From NCBI GenBank assembly GCA_963736975.1, contig CAVTQY010000002.1, forward strand, positions 682,001 through 746,000: a stretch of 64,000 nucleotides of DNA. The letters are read 5' to 3'. The notes under the pieces were generated by a model. It searched no databases and had not been told where the DNA came from. It saw nothing but the letters and a program-made list of their open reading frames with translations. Both the position numbers and the translations under genes were made by a program. Positions 33,594-43,262 of the stretch are shown piece by piece. Origin of the DNA: CAVTQY01 sp963736975. Its GTDB lineage: Bacteria; Pseudomonadota; Alphaproteobacteria; Acetobacterales; Acetobacteraceae. The stretch's first letter is position 1. Every line of letters begins with the position of its first letter.

Positions 33594-34376
33594 CTAGCTC
33601 TCCCGCACCACCGGGTTGCGCAGCGTGCCGATGCCAGGGATCTCGATCTCGCAGACATCGCCGTGCTTTATATCGGCGGTCGCGCCCTCGGTGCCCATCC
33701 ACACCATGTCGCCGGGATGCAGCGTCAGGTATTTCGTCATCGCGACCAGGAAATCCACCACGCCGAAGATCATGTCGTTGGTGCGGAACTCGATTTGTTG
33801 CGCGCCGTTCAGCCGGACTTTCGTGACCAGGTCCTCCAGCCGGAGATCGGTTTCGATCCACGGGCCCATCGGCTTGAATGTGTCGGTGTTCTTGGCCCGC
33901 CACAGCGTGCGGTCGGACCGCTGCCAGCTCCGCTCCGACACGTCGTTGCCGATCGTGTAACCGAGCACCGCCGCCAACGCATTCTCCCGGGTCAAGTGTT
34001 TGCACCGACGACCGATCACCACAACCAGCTCGCCTTGGTACTGCACTTTGTCGGTAGCGTCGGCCGGGATCACGATTTGCTCGCCATGCCCGATCAGCGC
34101 GTTGCTGGCGCGGTAGCCGATATCCGGTTGCGTCGGCAGGTTCGGCGCTTGGCCGATCTTGGCCGACATCTCACGCACATGGCCGGCATAGTTCATGCCA
34201 CAGGCATAAAAAGTGGGCGGAATCACAGGCGGCAGCAATTTCACGCCGGTCAGCGGCATCCGTTCGCTTGTGCGCTCCCAGTCGGCGAAGGGGGTTCCAC
34301 GCACCGGGATCAGCGTGTCGCCTTCCACCACCGCGTAGGTCGGCGTGCCGTTCTTGTCGAACCGGACCCAGCGCAT
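33594..34376 (-). CDS. Fumarylacetoacetate hydrolase (FAH) family protein
   Basis: The 260-residue protein has a short N-terminal region, then the FAH fold: FYACGMNYAGHVREM, the metal-binding Glu residues around DKVQYQGELVVVIGRRCKHL, VLGYTIGNDVSERSWQ and KNTDTFKPMGPWIETD. Family members hydrolyse or decarboxylate 2-oxo/enol acids such as acylpyruvates, 4-hydroxyphenylacetate products or oxaloacetate. GGAGG precedes the ATG at 34376. It sits between an acyl-CoA ligase and the small Hsp70 on the same strand. The substrate is not decided by the sequence. Confidence 0.88.
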   Translation of the reverse strand: MRWVRFDKNGTPTYAVVEGDTLIPVRGTPFADWERTSERMPLTGVKLLPPVIPPTFYACGMNYAGHVREMSAKIGQAPNLPTQPDIGYRASNALIGHGEQIVIPADATDKVQYQGELVVVIGRRCKHLTRENALAAVLGYTIGNDVSERSWQRSDRTLWRAKNTDTFKPMGPWIETDLRLEDLVTKVRLNGAQQIEFRTNDMIFGVVDFLVAMTKYLTLHPGDMVWMGTEGATADIKHGDVCEIEIPGIGTLRNPVVRES

Positions 34377-34404
34377 TCGATTGCCTCCGAGGTTGCTTCG
34401 ATCA

Positions 34405-36096
34405 TCAGGCAGTGGCGGCGGCGCGGACGCCCAGCTCGGCAGCCATTTTCTCGCGCATGATGAATTTCTGCACCTTACCGGTCACGGTGAGGGGAAACTC
34501 ATCAACGAACCGAACGTAACGAGGGATTTTGTAGTGCGCGATCTGGTCGCTGCAGAACCCGCGCAGCTCCTCCGCGGTCATCGTCTCGCCGCTCCGCAGC
34601 TTGATCCAGGCGGCTATCTCCTCGCCGTAGCGCGGGTCCGGCACGCCGAAAACCTGCACGTCCTGGATCTTCGGGTGGCGATACAGGAACTCCTCGATTT
34701 CCCGCGGGTACACATTTTCCCCGCCGCGGATGATCATGTCCTTGATGCGCCCGACGATGTTGCAATAACCCTCGGCGTCGATCGTCGCCAGATCGCCGGT
34801 ATGCATCCATCGCGCGGGGTCGATCGCTTCGTGGGTGCGCGCTTCGTCGCCCCAGTAGCCCAGCATCACCGAATAGCCGCGGGTGCAAAGCTCGCCGGGT
34901 GTGCCGCGCGGGACGATCCGCCCCTCGGCATCAACGATCTTCACTTCCAGATGTGGATGTATGCGTCCCACGGTGGAGACGCGGCGCTCCAGCGGATCGT
35001 CCGTGGTGGTCTGGAAGCTAACGGGGCTGGTTTCGGTCATCCCGTAGGCAATGGTGATCTCCGCCAGATGCATCTCGGCGACTGCGCGGCGCATCACCTC
35101 GATGGGGCACGGGCTGCCGGCCATGATGCCGGTCCGCAGCGAGGCGAGATCGAAGCGGCGGAACTCCGCATGCTCCATCTCGGCGATGAACATGGTCGGC
35201 ACGCCGTGTAGGGCGGTGCAGCGTTCCTCCGCCACGGTCTGCAAGGTCGCCAGCGGATCGAAGCCTTCGCCGGGGAACACCATCGCGGCGCCATGCGTGG
35301 TGCAGGCCAAGTTGCCCAGCACCATGCCGAAGCAATGATAGAGCGGCACGGGGATGCAGAGCTTGTCTTGCGGCGACAGCCGCATTGCCTCGCCAATGAA
35401 GTAGCCGTTGTTGAGAATGTTGTGATGCGTCAGCGTCGCACCTTTCGGCGTGCCAGTCGTCCCCGAGGTGAACTGGATATTGATCGCGTCGTCGAATTGC
35501 AGCCGTGCTGCCAGCGCGGCAAGGCCGGCGCAGTCGGATCCGCCGCCCGGGCGATACACCGCATCGAAGGGGATAGTGCCGGATGCCGCTCCGCCGATCT
35601 GGATGACCATTTCCAATGCGGGCAGGCGAGCGGCCTGGAGCCGGCCGTCTCCGCCGAGGGCAAGCTCAGGCGCGAGCGTATTGATCATGCCGATATAGTC
35701 GCTGGTCTTGAAGCAGGTCGCCGTGATCAGCGCGCGGCAGCCCACCTTGTTGAGCGCGAATTCCAGTTCCGAAAGCCGATAGGCTGGGTTGATATTGACC
35801 AGGATCAATCCCGCTTTGGCAGTGGCGAATTGCGTCACCACCCATTCGGCGTTGTTGGGTGACCAGATGCCGATGCGATCCCCGGGTACGAGCCCAAGTG
35901 CGAGCAGGCCGACAGCGAACGCCTCCACGCGTTCTGCCAATTCAGCATAGCTCCAGCGCAGCGCCTGTTGACGAACGATCAGGCCGGGGCGATCACCCCA
36001 GCGGGCCACTGCGTGGTCGAAATTGCGTCCGATCGTCTCGCCGATCAGCGGCGCATCAACGGCACCGTGCACGTAACTCGGCGCGGTCTCGGTCAT
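34405..36096 (-). CDS. AMP-forming acyl-CoA synthetase (fatty-acyl/medium-chain type)
   Basis: The 563-residue protein is an ANL-superfamily ligase that makes acyl-CoA through an acyl-adenylate. It shows the phosphate loop INIQFTSGTTGTPKGATLTH, the A5 motif ITIAYGMTETSPVSFQTT, GELCTRGYSVMLGYWGDEA with MHTGDLATIDAEGYCNIVGR, the hinge KDMIIRGGENVYPREIEEFL and the catalytic Lys in PLTVTGKVQKFIMREKM. Length and the VPLYHCFGMVLGNLACTTHG segment fit fatty- or medium-chain acyl-CoA synthetases. A good GGGGAGG site precedes the ATG. The nearby leucine-type degradation genes and MaoC protein make an acid-catabolism role plausible. Confidence 0.92.
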   Translation of the reverse strand: MTETAPSYVHGAVDAPLIGETIGRNFDHAVARWGDRPGLIVRQQALRWSYAELAERVEAFAVGLLALGLVPGDRIGIWSPNNAEWVVTQFATAKAGLILVNINPAYRLSELEFALNKVGCRALITATCFKTSDYIGMINTLAPELALGGDGRLQAARLPALEMVIQIGGAASGTIPFDAVYRPGGGSDCAGLAALAARLQFDDAINIQFTSGTTGTPKGATLTHHNILNNGYFIGEAMRLSPQDKLCIPVPLYHCFGMVLGNLACTTHGAAMVFPGEGFDPLATLQTVAEERCTALHGVPTMFIAEMEHAEFRRFDLASLRTGIMAGSPCPIEVMRRAVAEMHLAEITIAYGMTETSPVSFQTTTDDPLERRVSTVGRIHPHLEVKIVDAEGRIVPRGTPGELCTRGYSVMLGYWGDEARTHEAIDPARWMHTGDLATIDAEGYCNIVGRIKDMIIRGGENVYPREIEEFLYRHPKIQDVQVFGVPDPRYGEEIAAWIKLRSGETMTAEELRGFCSDQIAHYKIPRYVRFVDEFPLTVTGKVQKFIMREKMAAELGVRAAATA

Positions 36097-36188
36097 TGGG
36101 TAAGCCTCCCCGGGGCGCGGCGCATACGCCCCGTCCCGGAAAGCTTACAGCATGCTGGCGAGGAGGGAACCCACCGGCCAAGCAGTCA

Positions 36189-36722
36189 TCAGCCGTGGGA
36201 CGTGCCCTTCCGATGCGCCTCATGGGCCGCGGCGCGGCCGCGGAACACGGCATCCGCCTCCTGCTTCTGCGCATCAGACATCGATGAATAGAGCGTCTGG
36301 AACGCAGCCGAGAGTTTCTGCATCTCCTCGGCGTGTTGCTGCGCGATCTGGGTGTAGGACTGCATGTTCTGCACGGCGGTCATCGAAGCGAGCTGCGCGC
36401 CGCGCTGATCGAATGCCTGACGCGTGTTGCTCGCGTTGTCGCGCATGATCTGCGCGAACTGGTCCCATTGCTGCTGCTGCGCCGGGGTGATCCGAAGTTC
36501 CGCGTGCAGTTGATCGATGCGTTGCTCAACCCCGGTGGCGGCATTGCGCCGCTTCGCAGCGTGGCCGGCGGCGGGACCCGGAACCGGAGCAGGGGTTTCA
36601 GGCGCCTGTACTTGCGGCGTAGCGCCTGTCGCGGCCGGGGGCGTGGTCTGCGCGAGGGACACGGCCGGCAAAGCGAGCGCCGCTAGCAACGCGGCGGCTG
36701 AGACGTATGATTTCGGGCTCAT
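36189..36722 (-). CDS. Exported Spy/CpxP-like LTxxQ-motif protein
   Basis: The 177-residue product has a signal peptide (MSPKSYVSAAALLAALALPAVSLA, cleavage before QT), a Pro/Ala/Thr-rich linker to about residue 65, then a helical domain: GVEQRIDQLHAELRITPAQQ, QQWDQFAQIMRDNASNTRQA and EEMQKLSAAFQTLYSSMSDA. The ITPAQQQQW and MSDAQKQE segments resemble the LTxxQ motifs of the Spy/CpxP envelope-stress family (PF07813), which act as periplasmic chaperones or metal sensors. It lies 17 bp from the Pro/Tyr-rich exported protein upstream; both are secreted and may be expressed together. Confidence 0.75.
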   Translation of the reverse strand: MSPKSYVSAAALLAALALPAVSLAQTTPPAATGATPQVQAPETPAPVPGPAAGHAAKRRNAATGVEQRIDQLHAELRITPAQQQQWDQFAQIMRDNASNTRQAFDQRGAQLASMTAVQNMQSYTQIAQQHAEEMQKLSAAFQTLYSSMSDAQKQEADAVFRGRAAAHEAHRKGTSHG

Positions 36723-36739
36723 GGTGCGTTCGATCTCCG

Positions 36740-37057
36740 TCAATAGCCGTAATAAACCGGCGGGGGCGGGGCGTAGTAGGCTTGCGGCGGTGCCGAGTAG
36801 TAAACCGGCGGCGGCGGGGCGTAGTAGGCCGGCGGCGGGCTGGCGAGCGCGCCGCCCACAACGGCGCCAAGGCCGAGACCGAGCAGGGCGCCGCCCACCA
36901 CCGCGCCGGCGTTGCCGCCGCCATGCCACTCGTGATGGTCGTAGCCATGGCCATGCCAGTGGTCGGGGTAAGCCGCGGCGGGCAGGGCAGTCGGGGCCGC
37001 AAGCGCGGCGCTCAGCGCCAGCGCGGCGACGGAACGGGTCAGGATCGTGTGTTTCAC
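36740..37057 (-). CDS. Exported Gly-zipper, Pro/Tyr-repeat protein
   Basis: The 105-residue product begins with GTG at 37057 behind GAAGGAG. A signal peptide (about residues 1-29, ending LPAAAYPD) is followed by a His-rich segment (DHWHGHGYDHHEWHGGG), a glycine-zipper membrane-like stretch (GAVVGGALLGLGLGAVVGGA) and a tail of near-repeats: PPPAYYAPPPPVYY then APPQAYYAPPPPVYYGY. Such proteins are abundant in alphaproteobacteria and are thought to associate with the outer membrane or cell surface. The His cluster could bind metal. No enzymatic function is expected. Confidence 0.75.
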   Translation of the reverse strand: MKHTILTRSVAALALSAALAAPTALPAAAYPDHWHGHGYDHHEWHGGGNAGAVVGGALLGLGLGAVVGGALASPPPAYYAPPPPVYYSAPPQAYYAPPPPVYYGY

Positions 37058-37204
37058 GGCAAGTCTCCTTCAACGGTCCTTCTGAAACGCCGTCATTCGA
37101 TCGAAAATATGGTCGGAGGCGCCACATTCCGGCCCTCACCGCAACGCGCCGTCGGACCGCCGGATCGCCTTGGTTCCAGATTGAAAATACGCCATCCTGG
37201 CGCC
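37058..37204. promoter_or_regulatory. Divergent promoter region for the secreted-protein and isovaleryl-CoA dehydrogenase genes
   Basis: This 147-bp spacer separates two divergent units. It includes the AT-richer stretch CGATCGAAAATATGGTCGG near 37096-37115 and TTGAAAATACGCC near 37182. Both could be promoter elements, but no consensus pair can be assigned with confidence. Confidence 0.3.
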
Positions 37205-38379
<1,175 letters not shown>

Positions 38380-38383
<4 letters not shown>

Positions 38384-39966
38384 CCGTCCTGCGCTCCGCC
38401 GCCAGCCTGCGCAGCGAGGAGTTCGCCGCGAATGCTGCGACGACGCGCGCGCTGGTCGCCGATTTGCGCGAGCGTGTCGCGGCGGTTGCAGCCGGCGGCG
38501 GGGAAGCGGCGCGGGAACGCCATCTCGGGCGGGGCAAGCTGCTGCCGCGCGACCGGGTGATGGCGTTGATCGATCCCGGCTCGCGTTTCCTGGAACTGTC
38601 GCAGCTCGCCGCTCACGGCATGTACGGTGGCGAGGTGCCGGCCGCCGGCATCATCACCGGCATCGGCCGCGTCGCCGCGCGGCAATGTGTCATCGTCGCC
38701 AACGATGCCACGGTTAAGGGCGGCACTTACTTCCCCGTCACCGTCAAAAAGCACCTGCGGGCGCAGGAGATCGCGCGCGCCAACCGCCTGCCCTGCATCT
38801 ATCTGGTGGATTCCGGGGGCGCCTACCTGCCGCTGCAGGACGAGATCTTCCCCGACCGCGAGCATTTCGGTCGTATCTTCTACAACCAGGCCACTCTCTC
38901 CGCGCAGGGCATTCCTCAGATCGCCGTGGTAATGGGATCATGCACCGCCGGCGGCGCCTATGTCCCGGCCATGAGCGACGAGACCATCATTGTGCGCGGC
39001 CAGGGCACGATCTTTCTCGGCGGCCCGCCCCTGGTTAAGGCGGCGACCGGCGAGGAGGTCAGCGCCGAGGAGCTTGGCGGCGCCGATGTTCATGCGCGTC
39101 TCTCAGGTGTCGTGGATCACTACGCGCATGACGATCACCACGCACTCGCCATCTGCCGGCGCATCGTGGCGGGGCTGAACGAGTCCAACCGGCCGGATAC
39201 GGTGCTGCGCCCGTCGGCCGAGCCGCGCTACGATCCGCAGGACCTGTATGGGCTGGTCCCGACCGATCTCCGCACGTCATACGACGTGCACGAAGTCATC
39301 GCGCGCGTGGTCGATGGCAGCGAGTTCGGCGAATTCAAGCGACTTTATGGCACCACTCTTGTCTGCGGCTTCGCACATATTTGTGGTTACCCGGTCGGTA
39401 TTCTCGCCAACAACGGCATCCTGTTTTCCGAATCGGCGCTGAAGGGGACGCATTTCATCGAGCTGTGCAGTCAGCGGAGGATTCCGTTGATTTTCCTGCA
39501 GAACATCGCCGGGTTCATGGTGGGGCGGAAATACGAAGCGGGCGGTATCGCCAAGGATGGCGCCAAGCTGGTGACGGCGGTGGCGACCACCGCGGTACCG
39601 AAGATCACGGTGGTCATAGGCGGGTCGTACGGCGCCGGCAATTACGGCATGTGCGGCCGCGCTTACGATCCCCGCTTCCTCTGGATGTGGCCGAATGCAC
39701 GCATCTCGGTGATGGGGGGCGAGCAGGCCGCGAGCGTGCTGGCGACGGTGCGCGGCGGGTTTGCGACGGCAGCAGAGGAGGAGGCATTCAAGGCGCCTAT
39801 TCGTGCGCAGTATGAGGCCAAGGGGCACCCCTATTATGCGACGGCGCGACTCTGGGACGACGGCATCATCGATCCGGCGGAGACCAGGCTGGTGCTGGCG
39901 CTTTCGCTATCCGCCGCATTGAACGCGCCGATCGAGGAAACGCGCTTCGGCGTGTTTCGGATGTAA
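38380..39966 (+). CDS. liuB: Methylcrotonoyl-CoA carboxylase, beta (carboxyltransferase) subunit
   Basis: The enzyme carboxylates 3-methylcrotonyl-CoA, the step after isovaleryl-CoA dehydrogenase. The 528-residue protein is a full carboxyltransferase: RHLGRGKLLPRDRVMALIDP at the N-terminus, YLVDSGGAYLPLQDEIFPD, VMGSCTAGGAYVPAMSDETI, FLGGPPLVKAATGEEVSAEE and ELGGADVHARLSGVVDHYAH in the first lobe, and FLQNIAGFMVGRKYEAGGIA with VVIGGSYGAGNYGMCGRAYD in the second. It is coupled to liuA by a 4-bp overlap. The alpha (biotin) subunit and the HMG-CoA lyase and hydratase genes that normally follow are not here, so the operon is cut or dispersed. Confidence 0.93.
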
Positions 39967-39985
39967 TACCAGCTCGCGAACTCGC
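39964..39985. repeat. TAATACCAGC-start element downstream of liuB
   Basis: The bases right at the liuB stop read TAATACCAGCTCGCGAACTCGC. The first ten match the arms of the long inverted repeat at 51009-51064. No inverted second arm was found within the next 150 bp, so this is either a solo half-element of the same repeat family or coincidence. Confidence 0.3.
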
Positions 39986-40041
39986 TGACTCTTCCTTCGT
40001 CATGCGATTCCGTCAGCAGCAATCTCGGCGGAGACGGCCTG

Positions 40042-40266
40042 TCAGGAAGGTTCATCCGCTGTCCAGCGAAACCCTAAATTATACAGGGCTTGGCTAAGGG
40101 CGAAGTTCAACGACTGATTGGAGCCTGCGCTGGGATAGCATGTCTGGCAAACCTGTCGCAGGGCGACAAAGGTTGGTGCCGCATAGAGATTGCCCGGCGT
40201 AAGTTTGCCGGCCTGCCAGAGTGCTTTGATAGCTCGTTGAAGCTCAGGTGACGATGGCGCGTTCAT
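40042..40266 (-). CDS. Small hypothetical protein
   Basis: The 74-residue product starts MNAPSSPELQRAIKALWQAG at an ATG with AGAGGA eight to nine bases upstream. It is mostly helical, contains a Cys pair (VCQTCYPS) and ends NFALSQALYNLGFRWTADEPS. No family is recognised. Just upstream on the same strand, overlapping its start by 23 bp, is a 61-codon frame (40244-40429) whose product contains GWKAVARVNRANSRTVPRAA, reminiscent of a degraded helix-turn-helix; the two could be remnants of one mobile-element regulator. The neighbourhood between liuB and ribF looks eroded. Confidence 0.45.
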   Translation of the reverse strand: MNAPSSPELQRAIKALWQAGKLTPGNLYAAPTFVALRQVCQTCYPSAGSNQSLNFALSQALYNLGFRWTADEPS

Positions 40267-40473
40267 CGTGTGCATCCTCTGGTATCTCGGACGGATCAGC
40301 AGGCTCGACAGCACTTATAGTGTCTGTTTCGGACATGTCCGGATGAGTTTCACAAGCTAATGCCAATGCCGCTCGCGGCACAGTGCGGCTGTTCGCTCGG
40401 TTGACCCGAGCGACCGCTTTCCACCCCATTACGTTCGTCGAGTTGGCGGGCCGGTATAGTAACGGCGACCTCT

Positions 40474-41034
40474 TCAGCGTGGTCCTGTCGGCCTGGAGTG
40501 CCTCGCGCCATCACGCAGCCACCCTTCATAGCCGCCTGAGCCAAAACATTCGATTTCATCGGCCCGGGTCAGGTCGGCCTTCCACCAACAGTCAGGGAAA
40601 CTGACGCAACCGACAAAGGGCGTACCGACCCTTGGGCGCTGCAGGATTGCTGCTCTACCGCAACGGGGGCATTTCAGCAGACGGCGCGGCGGCCGCGGCC
40701 ATGGGACCTCCGCCGACGGGCGGTCGGCGGCTTCGGCGCACAAGACGCAAAGGCGAATATCGGGTCGGAGCTGAAGCCGGGGCAGCGGGATCGGCAGGCC
40801 GCACGCCGCACATGGGACTGCACGATCTGAATCGAGCAACAGCGTCCCATCCGGTGCGTGCACCCGGAACGCCGAGGACTGACACCGTGTACAACGAGCT
40901 TCGCTCATTACCGTCGCGACCGTGGCTATCGTCAGATCGATCCCGAGCCGCTCACGGACAGCTTCGCGCGAGAACCGGCCTGCATGGCCGCATGCGCTGC
41001 ATTGCCAGTTTAGATATGGCAGAGGGAGAGCCAT
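40474..41034 (-). CDS. Triple zinc-ribbon protein of unknown function
   Basis: The 186-residue product carries three cysteine modules in order. First, CSACGHAGRFSREAVRERLG through MSEARCTRCQSSAF (C-x2-C ... C-x2-C). Second, VPCAACGLPIPLPRLQLRPD with IRLCVLCAEAADR, spaced like the DksA/TraR zinc finger. Third, LKCPRCGRAAILQRPRVGTP with FVGCVSFPDCWWKADLTRAD, matching the topoisomerase I C-terminal zinc finger (C-x2-C ... C-x5-C). It is therefore probably a nucleic-acid- or RNA-polymerase-associated protein. No enzyme domain is present. It precedes ribF by 24 bp on the same strand but no functional tie is obvious. Confidence 0.6.
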   Translation of the reverse strand: MALPLPYLNWQCSACGHAGRFSREAVRERLGIDLTIATVATVMSEARCTRCQSSAFRVHAPDGTLLLDSDRAVPCAACGLPIPLPRLQLRPDIRLCVLCAEAADRPSAEVPWPRPPRRLLKCPRCGRAAILQRPRVGTPFVGCVSFPDCWWKADLTRADEIECFGSGGYEGWLRDGARHSRPTGPR

Positions 41035-41058
41035 AGAAGAAAGCCTGCCGCCTTGCTC

Positions 41059-41979
41059 TTAACCCAGAACCCGCCGCGCCTCCGCCACATCGGCAGCAAT
41101 CTGCGCTCGCAACGCGTCGAGGCCGGAAAACTTCTGCTCCGGCCGCAGATAGGCGTGCAGTGCGACCGTCAGCTCCGCGTCATACAGATCGCCGTCGAAA
41201 TCGAACAGATTGACTTCCAGCCAACTCTCCGGACCGGCATTCACCGTCGGCCGACGCCCGATATTGGCCGCACCCGGACAGACCGCGCCATCCGGCAAGC
41301 GCACCGTCACCGCATAGACGCCGCGGGCCGGCTCCAGATGCCGCGCGAGTGCGATGTTCGCCGTTGGGAAGCCGATCGTGCGGCCGCGTTTGTCGCCATG
41401 TGCCACCGTGCCGCGGATCGTCCATGGCCGGCCGAGTTCGGACGCCGCCCGCTCGGGATAGCCGTCCTGCAACGCGCGGCGGATGCGGCTGGCGGAAATC
41501 GGTCCCTCGGCATCGGTGACCGGCGGCACCAGGGTGAGCCCCATCCCCAGCGCCTCGGCCCGTGCGGCAAGGAACTTCGTGTCTCCCCCTTTGCGATGGC
41601 CGAAGGCGAAGTCCGGCCCGCAGGCTAGGTGGCGGGCGCCGATCCCATGGTGCAGCACCTCGGTCACGAAGCTTTCGGCCGACATCAGGCTGAACTCGTG
41701 GGTGAATGGCAGCTCGTAAAGAATGGTCACGCCAAGTCCCGCCACGGCGTCGGCCCGCTCGGGCGACAGGGTCAGGCGAAACGGCGGGTCGTCGGGGCGG
41801 AACACCTCACGCGGATGCGGCTCGAAGGTCAGGACGGCAAGCGGAGCATCCGGGCGCGCGGCATGGGCGGCGCGCAGCACCGCCGCATGACCGCGATGCA
41901 CGCCATCAAAATTGCCGAGCGCCACACTGGCGCCGCGCCCGTCGCCAGGCACATCGCGCCAATCGCGGATGATGCGCAT
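41059..41979 (-). CDS. ribF: Bifunctional riboflavin kinase / FAD synthetase
   Basis: RibF phosphorylates riboflavin to FMN and adenylates FMN to FAD. The 306-residue protein has the N-terminal FAD-synthetase nucleotidyl-transferase fold: VALGNFDGVHRGHAAVLRAA, TFEPHPREVFRPDDPPFRLT and HLACGPDFAFGHRKGGDTKF with SASRIRRALQDGYPERAASE. The C-terminal kinase barrel has GRTIGFPTANIALARHLEPA and GVYAVTVRLPDGAVCPGAAN, and LEVNLFDFDGDLYDAEL. Its ATG overlaps the MaoC stop by one base (TGATG). No FMN riboswitch-like sequence was noticed upstream, as expected for an internal operon gene. Confidence 0.95.
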   Translation of the reverse strand: MRIIRDWRDVPGDGRGASVALGNFDGVHRGHAAVLRAAHAARPDAPLAVLTFEPHPREVFRPDDPPFRLTLSPERADAVAGLGVTILYELPFTHEFSLMSAESFVTEVLHHGIGARHLACGPDFAFGHRKGGDTKFLAARAEALGMGLTLVPPVTDAEGPISASRIRRALQDGYPERAASELGRPWTIRGTVAHGDKRGRTIGFPTANIALARHLEPARGVYAVTVRLPDGAVCPGAANIGRRPTVNAGPESWLEVNLFDFDGDLYDAELTVALHAYLRPEQKFSGLDALRAQIAADVAEARRVLG

Positions 41980-42389
41980 CAGGGGCGGGAAGGGACCTGG
42001 ACCTGCGCTTCGCCCTCAATCACCGGCTTGCCCTCCACGGTGCAGACCGTCTTCAGCGTAGCGCGCCTTTTGGCCGGATCGAGCGCGGTGATCTCCACCG
42101 TCGCGGTAACCGTGGCGCCAATCTTCACCGGTGCGCGGAAGCGCAAGGTCTGGCCCAGATAGATCGTGCCTGGGCCGGGCATGCGCGTGCCAAGAACCGC
42201 GCTGATCAGGCCCGCTGACAGCATGCCGTGCGCGACCCGCTCGCCGAAGATGAAGTCACGGGCCGCCTCGGCGTTGAGATGCACCGGATTGGTGTCCGTG
42301 CTGACCGCTGCGTACAAAATGATATCGGCGTCCGTGATGGTCTTGCCGAGGCTGGCGGTCTGGCCGATTTGCAGGTCTTCGAAGGTCAT
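41979..42389 (-). CDS. MaoC-family (R)-specific enoyl-CoA hydratase-like protein
   Basis: The 136-residue hot-dog-fold protein starts MTFEDLQIGQTASLGKTITD and has the hydratase-2 motif DADIILYAAVSTDTNPVHLN (Asp and His of the active site) and RVAHGMLSAGLISAVLGTRM. The family hydrates trans-2-enoyl-CoA to (R)-3-hydroxyacyl-CoA, often for PHA synthesis or fatty-acid oxidation. It is directly coupled to ribF, although that is probably positional. With the acyl-CoA ligase and liuAB nearby, an acyl-CoA role is plausible. Confidence 0.88.
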   Translation of the reverse strand: MTFEDLQIGQTASLGKTITDADIILYAAVSTDTNPVHLNAEAARDFIFGERVAHGMLSAGLISAVLGTRMPGPGTIYLGQTLRFRAPVKIGATVTATVEITALDPAKRRATLKTVCTVEGKPVIEGEAQVQVPSRP

Positions 42390-42441
42390 CGCTGTGTTCC
42401 GCGGTGTTTCTCCGGCTTTCTGAAGGCGCCGGGTGAGGTGG

Positions 42442-42883
42442 TCAATCCAGCAGGGCGCGCCGCTGTGCTGATCCCGCCGGCAGCATCGAAAGCCCGGACG
42501 ACGCGATCCCGTCCAGCACAGCATCGGCTTCCATGTCTTCGGAGATGATGGCCTGACAACCGGCTTCCCGCGCTGTTGCCAGCAACAGCCCATCATAGAA
42601 CTGAAAGCGGCCGGACAGTGCGGCCTCCAGCGCCGTGTTCAGTGCCGTCGGCCCGGCGACCACCTCGAAGATCGTCATCCAGTGGCGCACCTGAGCGGCT
42701 GCGTCGTCGCGTGAAACGACCTGCTTTCGGGTGGAGGCGTGAAAGGACTCCGCAAGGGCCTGCGGCGTGAGAACGCAATCAAGCTCGGCAGCGAATTGGA
42801 TGGTCGCGGGCGGATCGGTGGCGTTGCTGGGCGCGCCCATCGCCGAAATGAATGAACACGCTGGTGTTGAGCGTAAAACGCAT
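42442..42883 (-). pseudogene. PIN-domain (VapC-type) toxin remnant with frameshift
   Basis: The frame from ATG 42883 begins MRFTLNTSVFIHFGDG, the first beta-strand of a PIN ribonuclease but with Asn in place of the first catalytic Asp, and stops after 34 codons. The adjacent frame carries the rest: ELDCVLTPQALAESFHASTR, SGRFQFYDGLLLATAREAGC with the later acidic residues, and QAIISEDMEADAVLDGI to the stop at 42442. A base change of one position in about 42820-42860 would join them, though part of the loop also seems missing. The active site is already damaged (N for D), so this is a real fossil toxin. No antitoxin was identified. Confidence 0.7.
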
Positions 42884-43014
42884 CCGACTACGGCATGTCT
42901 TTGATACGAGTATCTCGTCTTAGAGCTCGTTGCGATCGAACCGCTCAATACCCAACGGCCAGCACCGGCTCAGTGACCGCTCCAGCGCGTCTTTCTGCTC
43001 CTGCGTTAGGCGTG

Positions 43015-43176
43015 GAGCTCGCGGTAGATGCGTACGCCCATTTCGGCAAAAGCCGTCACCCGGCGGGCTTGGGTATGGGCGATTGTAACGCATACGCGTG
43101 CGCCAAGGCGAATCGTGCCACTCTCCTGTTCAAGGGAGAGGATTTCACGAAGACCGATATCACCCCGGCAGAGTGA
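43015..43176 (+). pseudogene. VapC-type PIN toxin, C-terminal fragment
   Basis: In-frame sequence reading ELAVDAYAHFGKSRHPAGLG then MGDCNAYACAKANRATLLFK and GEDFTKTDITPAE, which is the C-terminal half of a VapC toxin (conserved GDC-x-Y-A-x-A and LLFKGEDF). The N-terminal half with the first catalytic Asp is absent; upstream codons in this frame (to 42895) are not family-like. It lies head-to-head with the PIN remnant at 42442-42883 but belongs to a different VapC subfamily, so two independent toxin genes decayed here. Confidence 0.7.
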
Positions 43177-43262
43177 AGAGGCCCAACTGCGGGTCCGGCC
43201 GGAACGTCTCTCCGCGTGGACAAGATCCGGCTTTGGGCGCACACCGCGCGGCCGCGCCACAG

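Noticed and set aside
40350..40559. 69-codon minus-strand frame between the two zinc/small genes
   Set aside because: No ribosome site or family features; probably debris of the neighbouring degraded helix-turn-helix frame.
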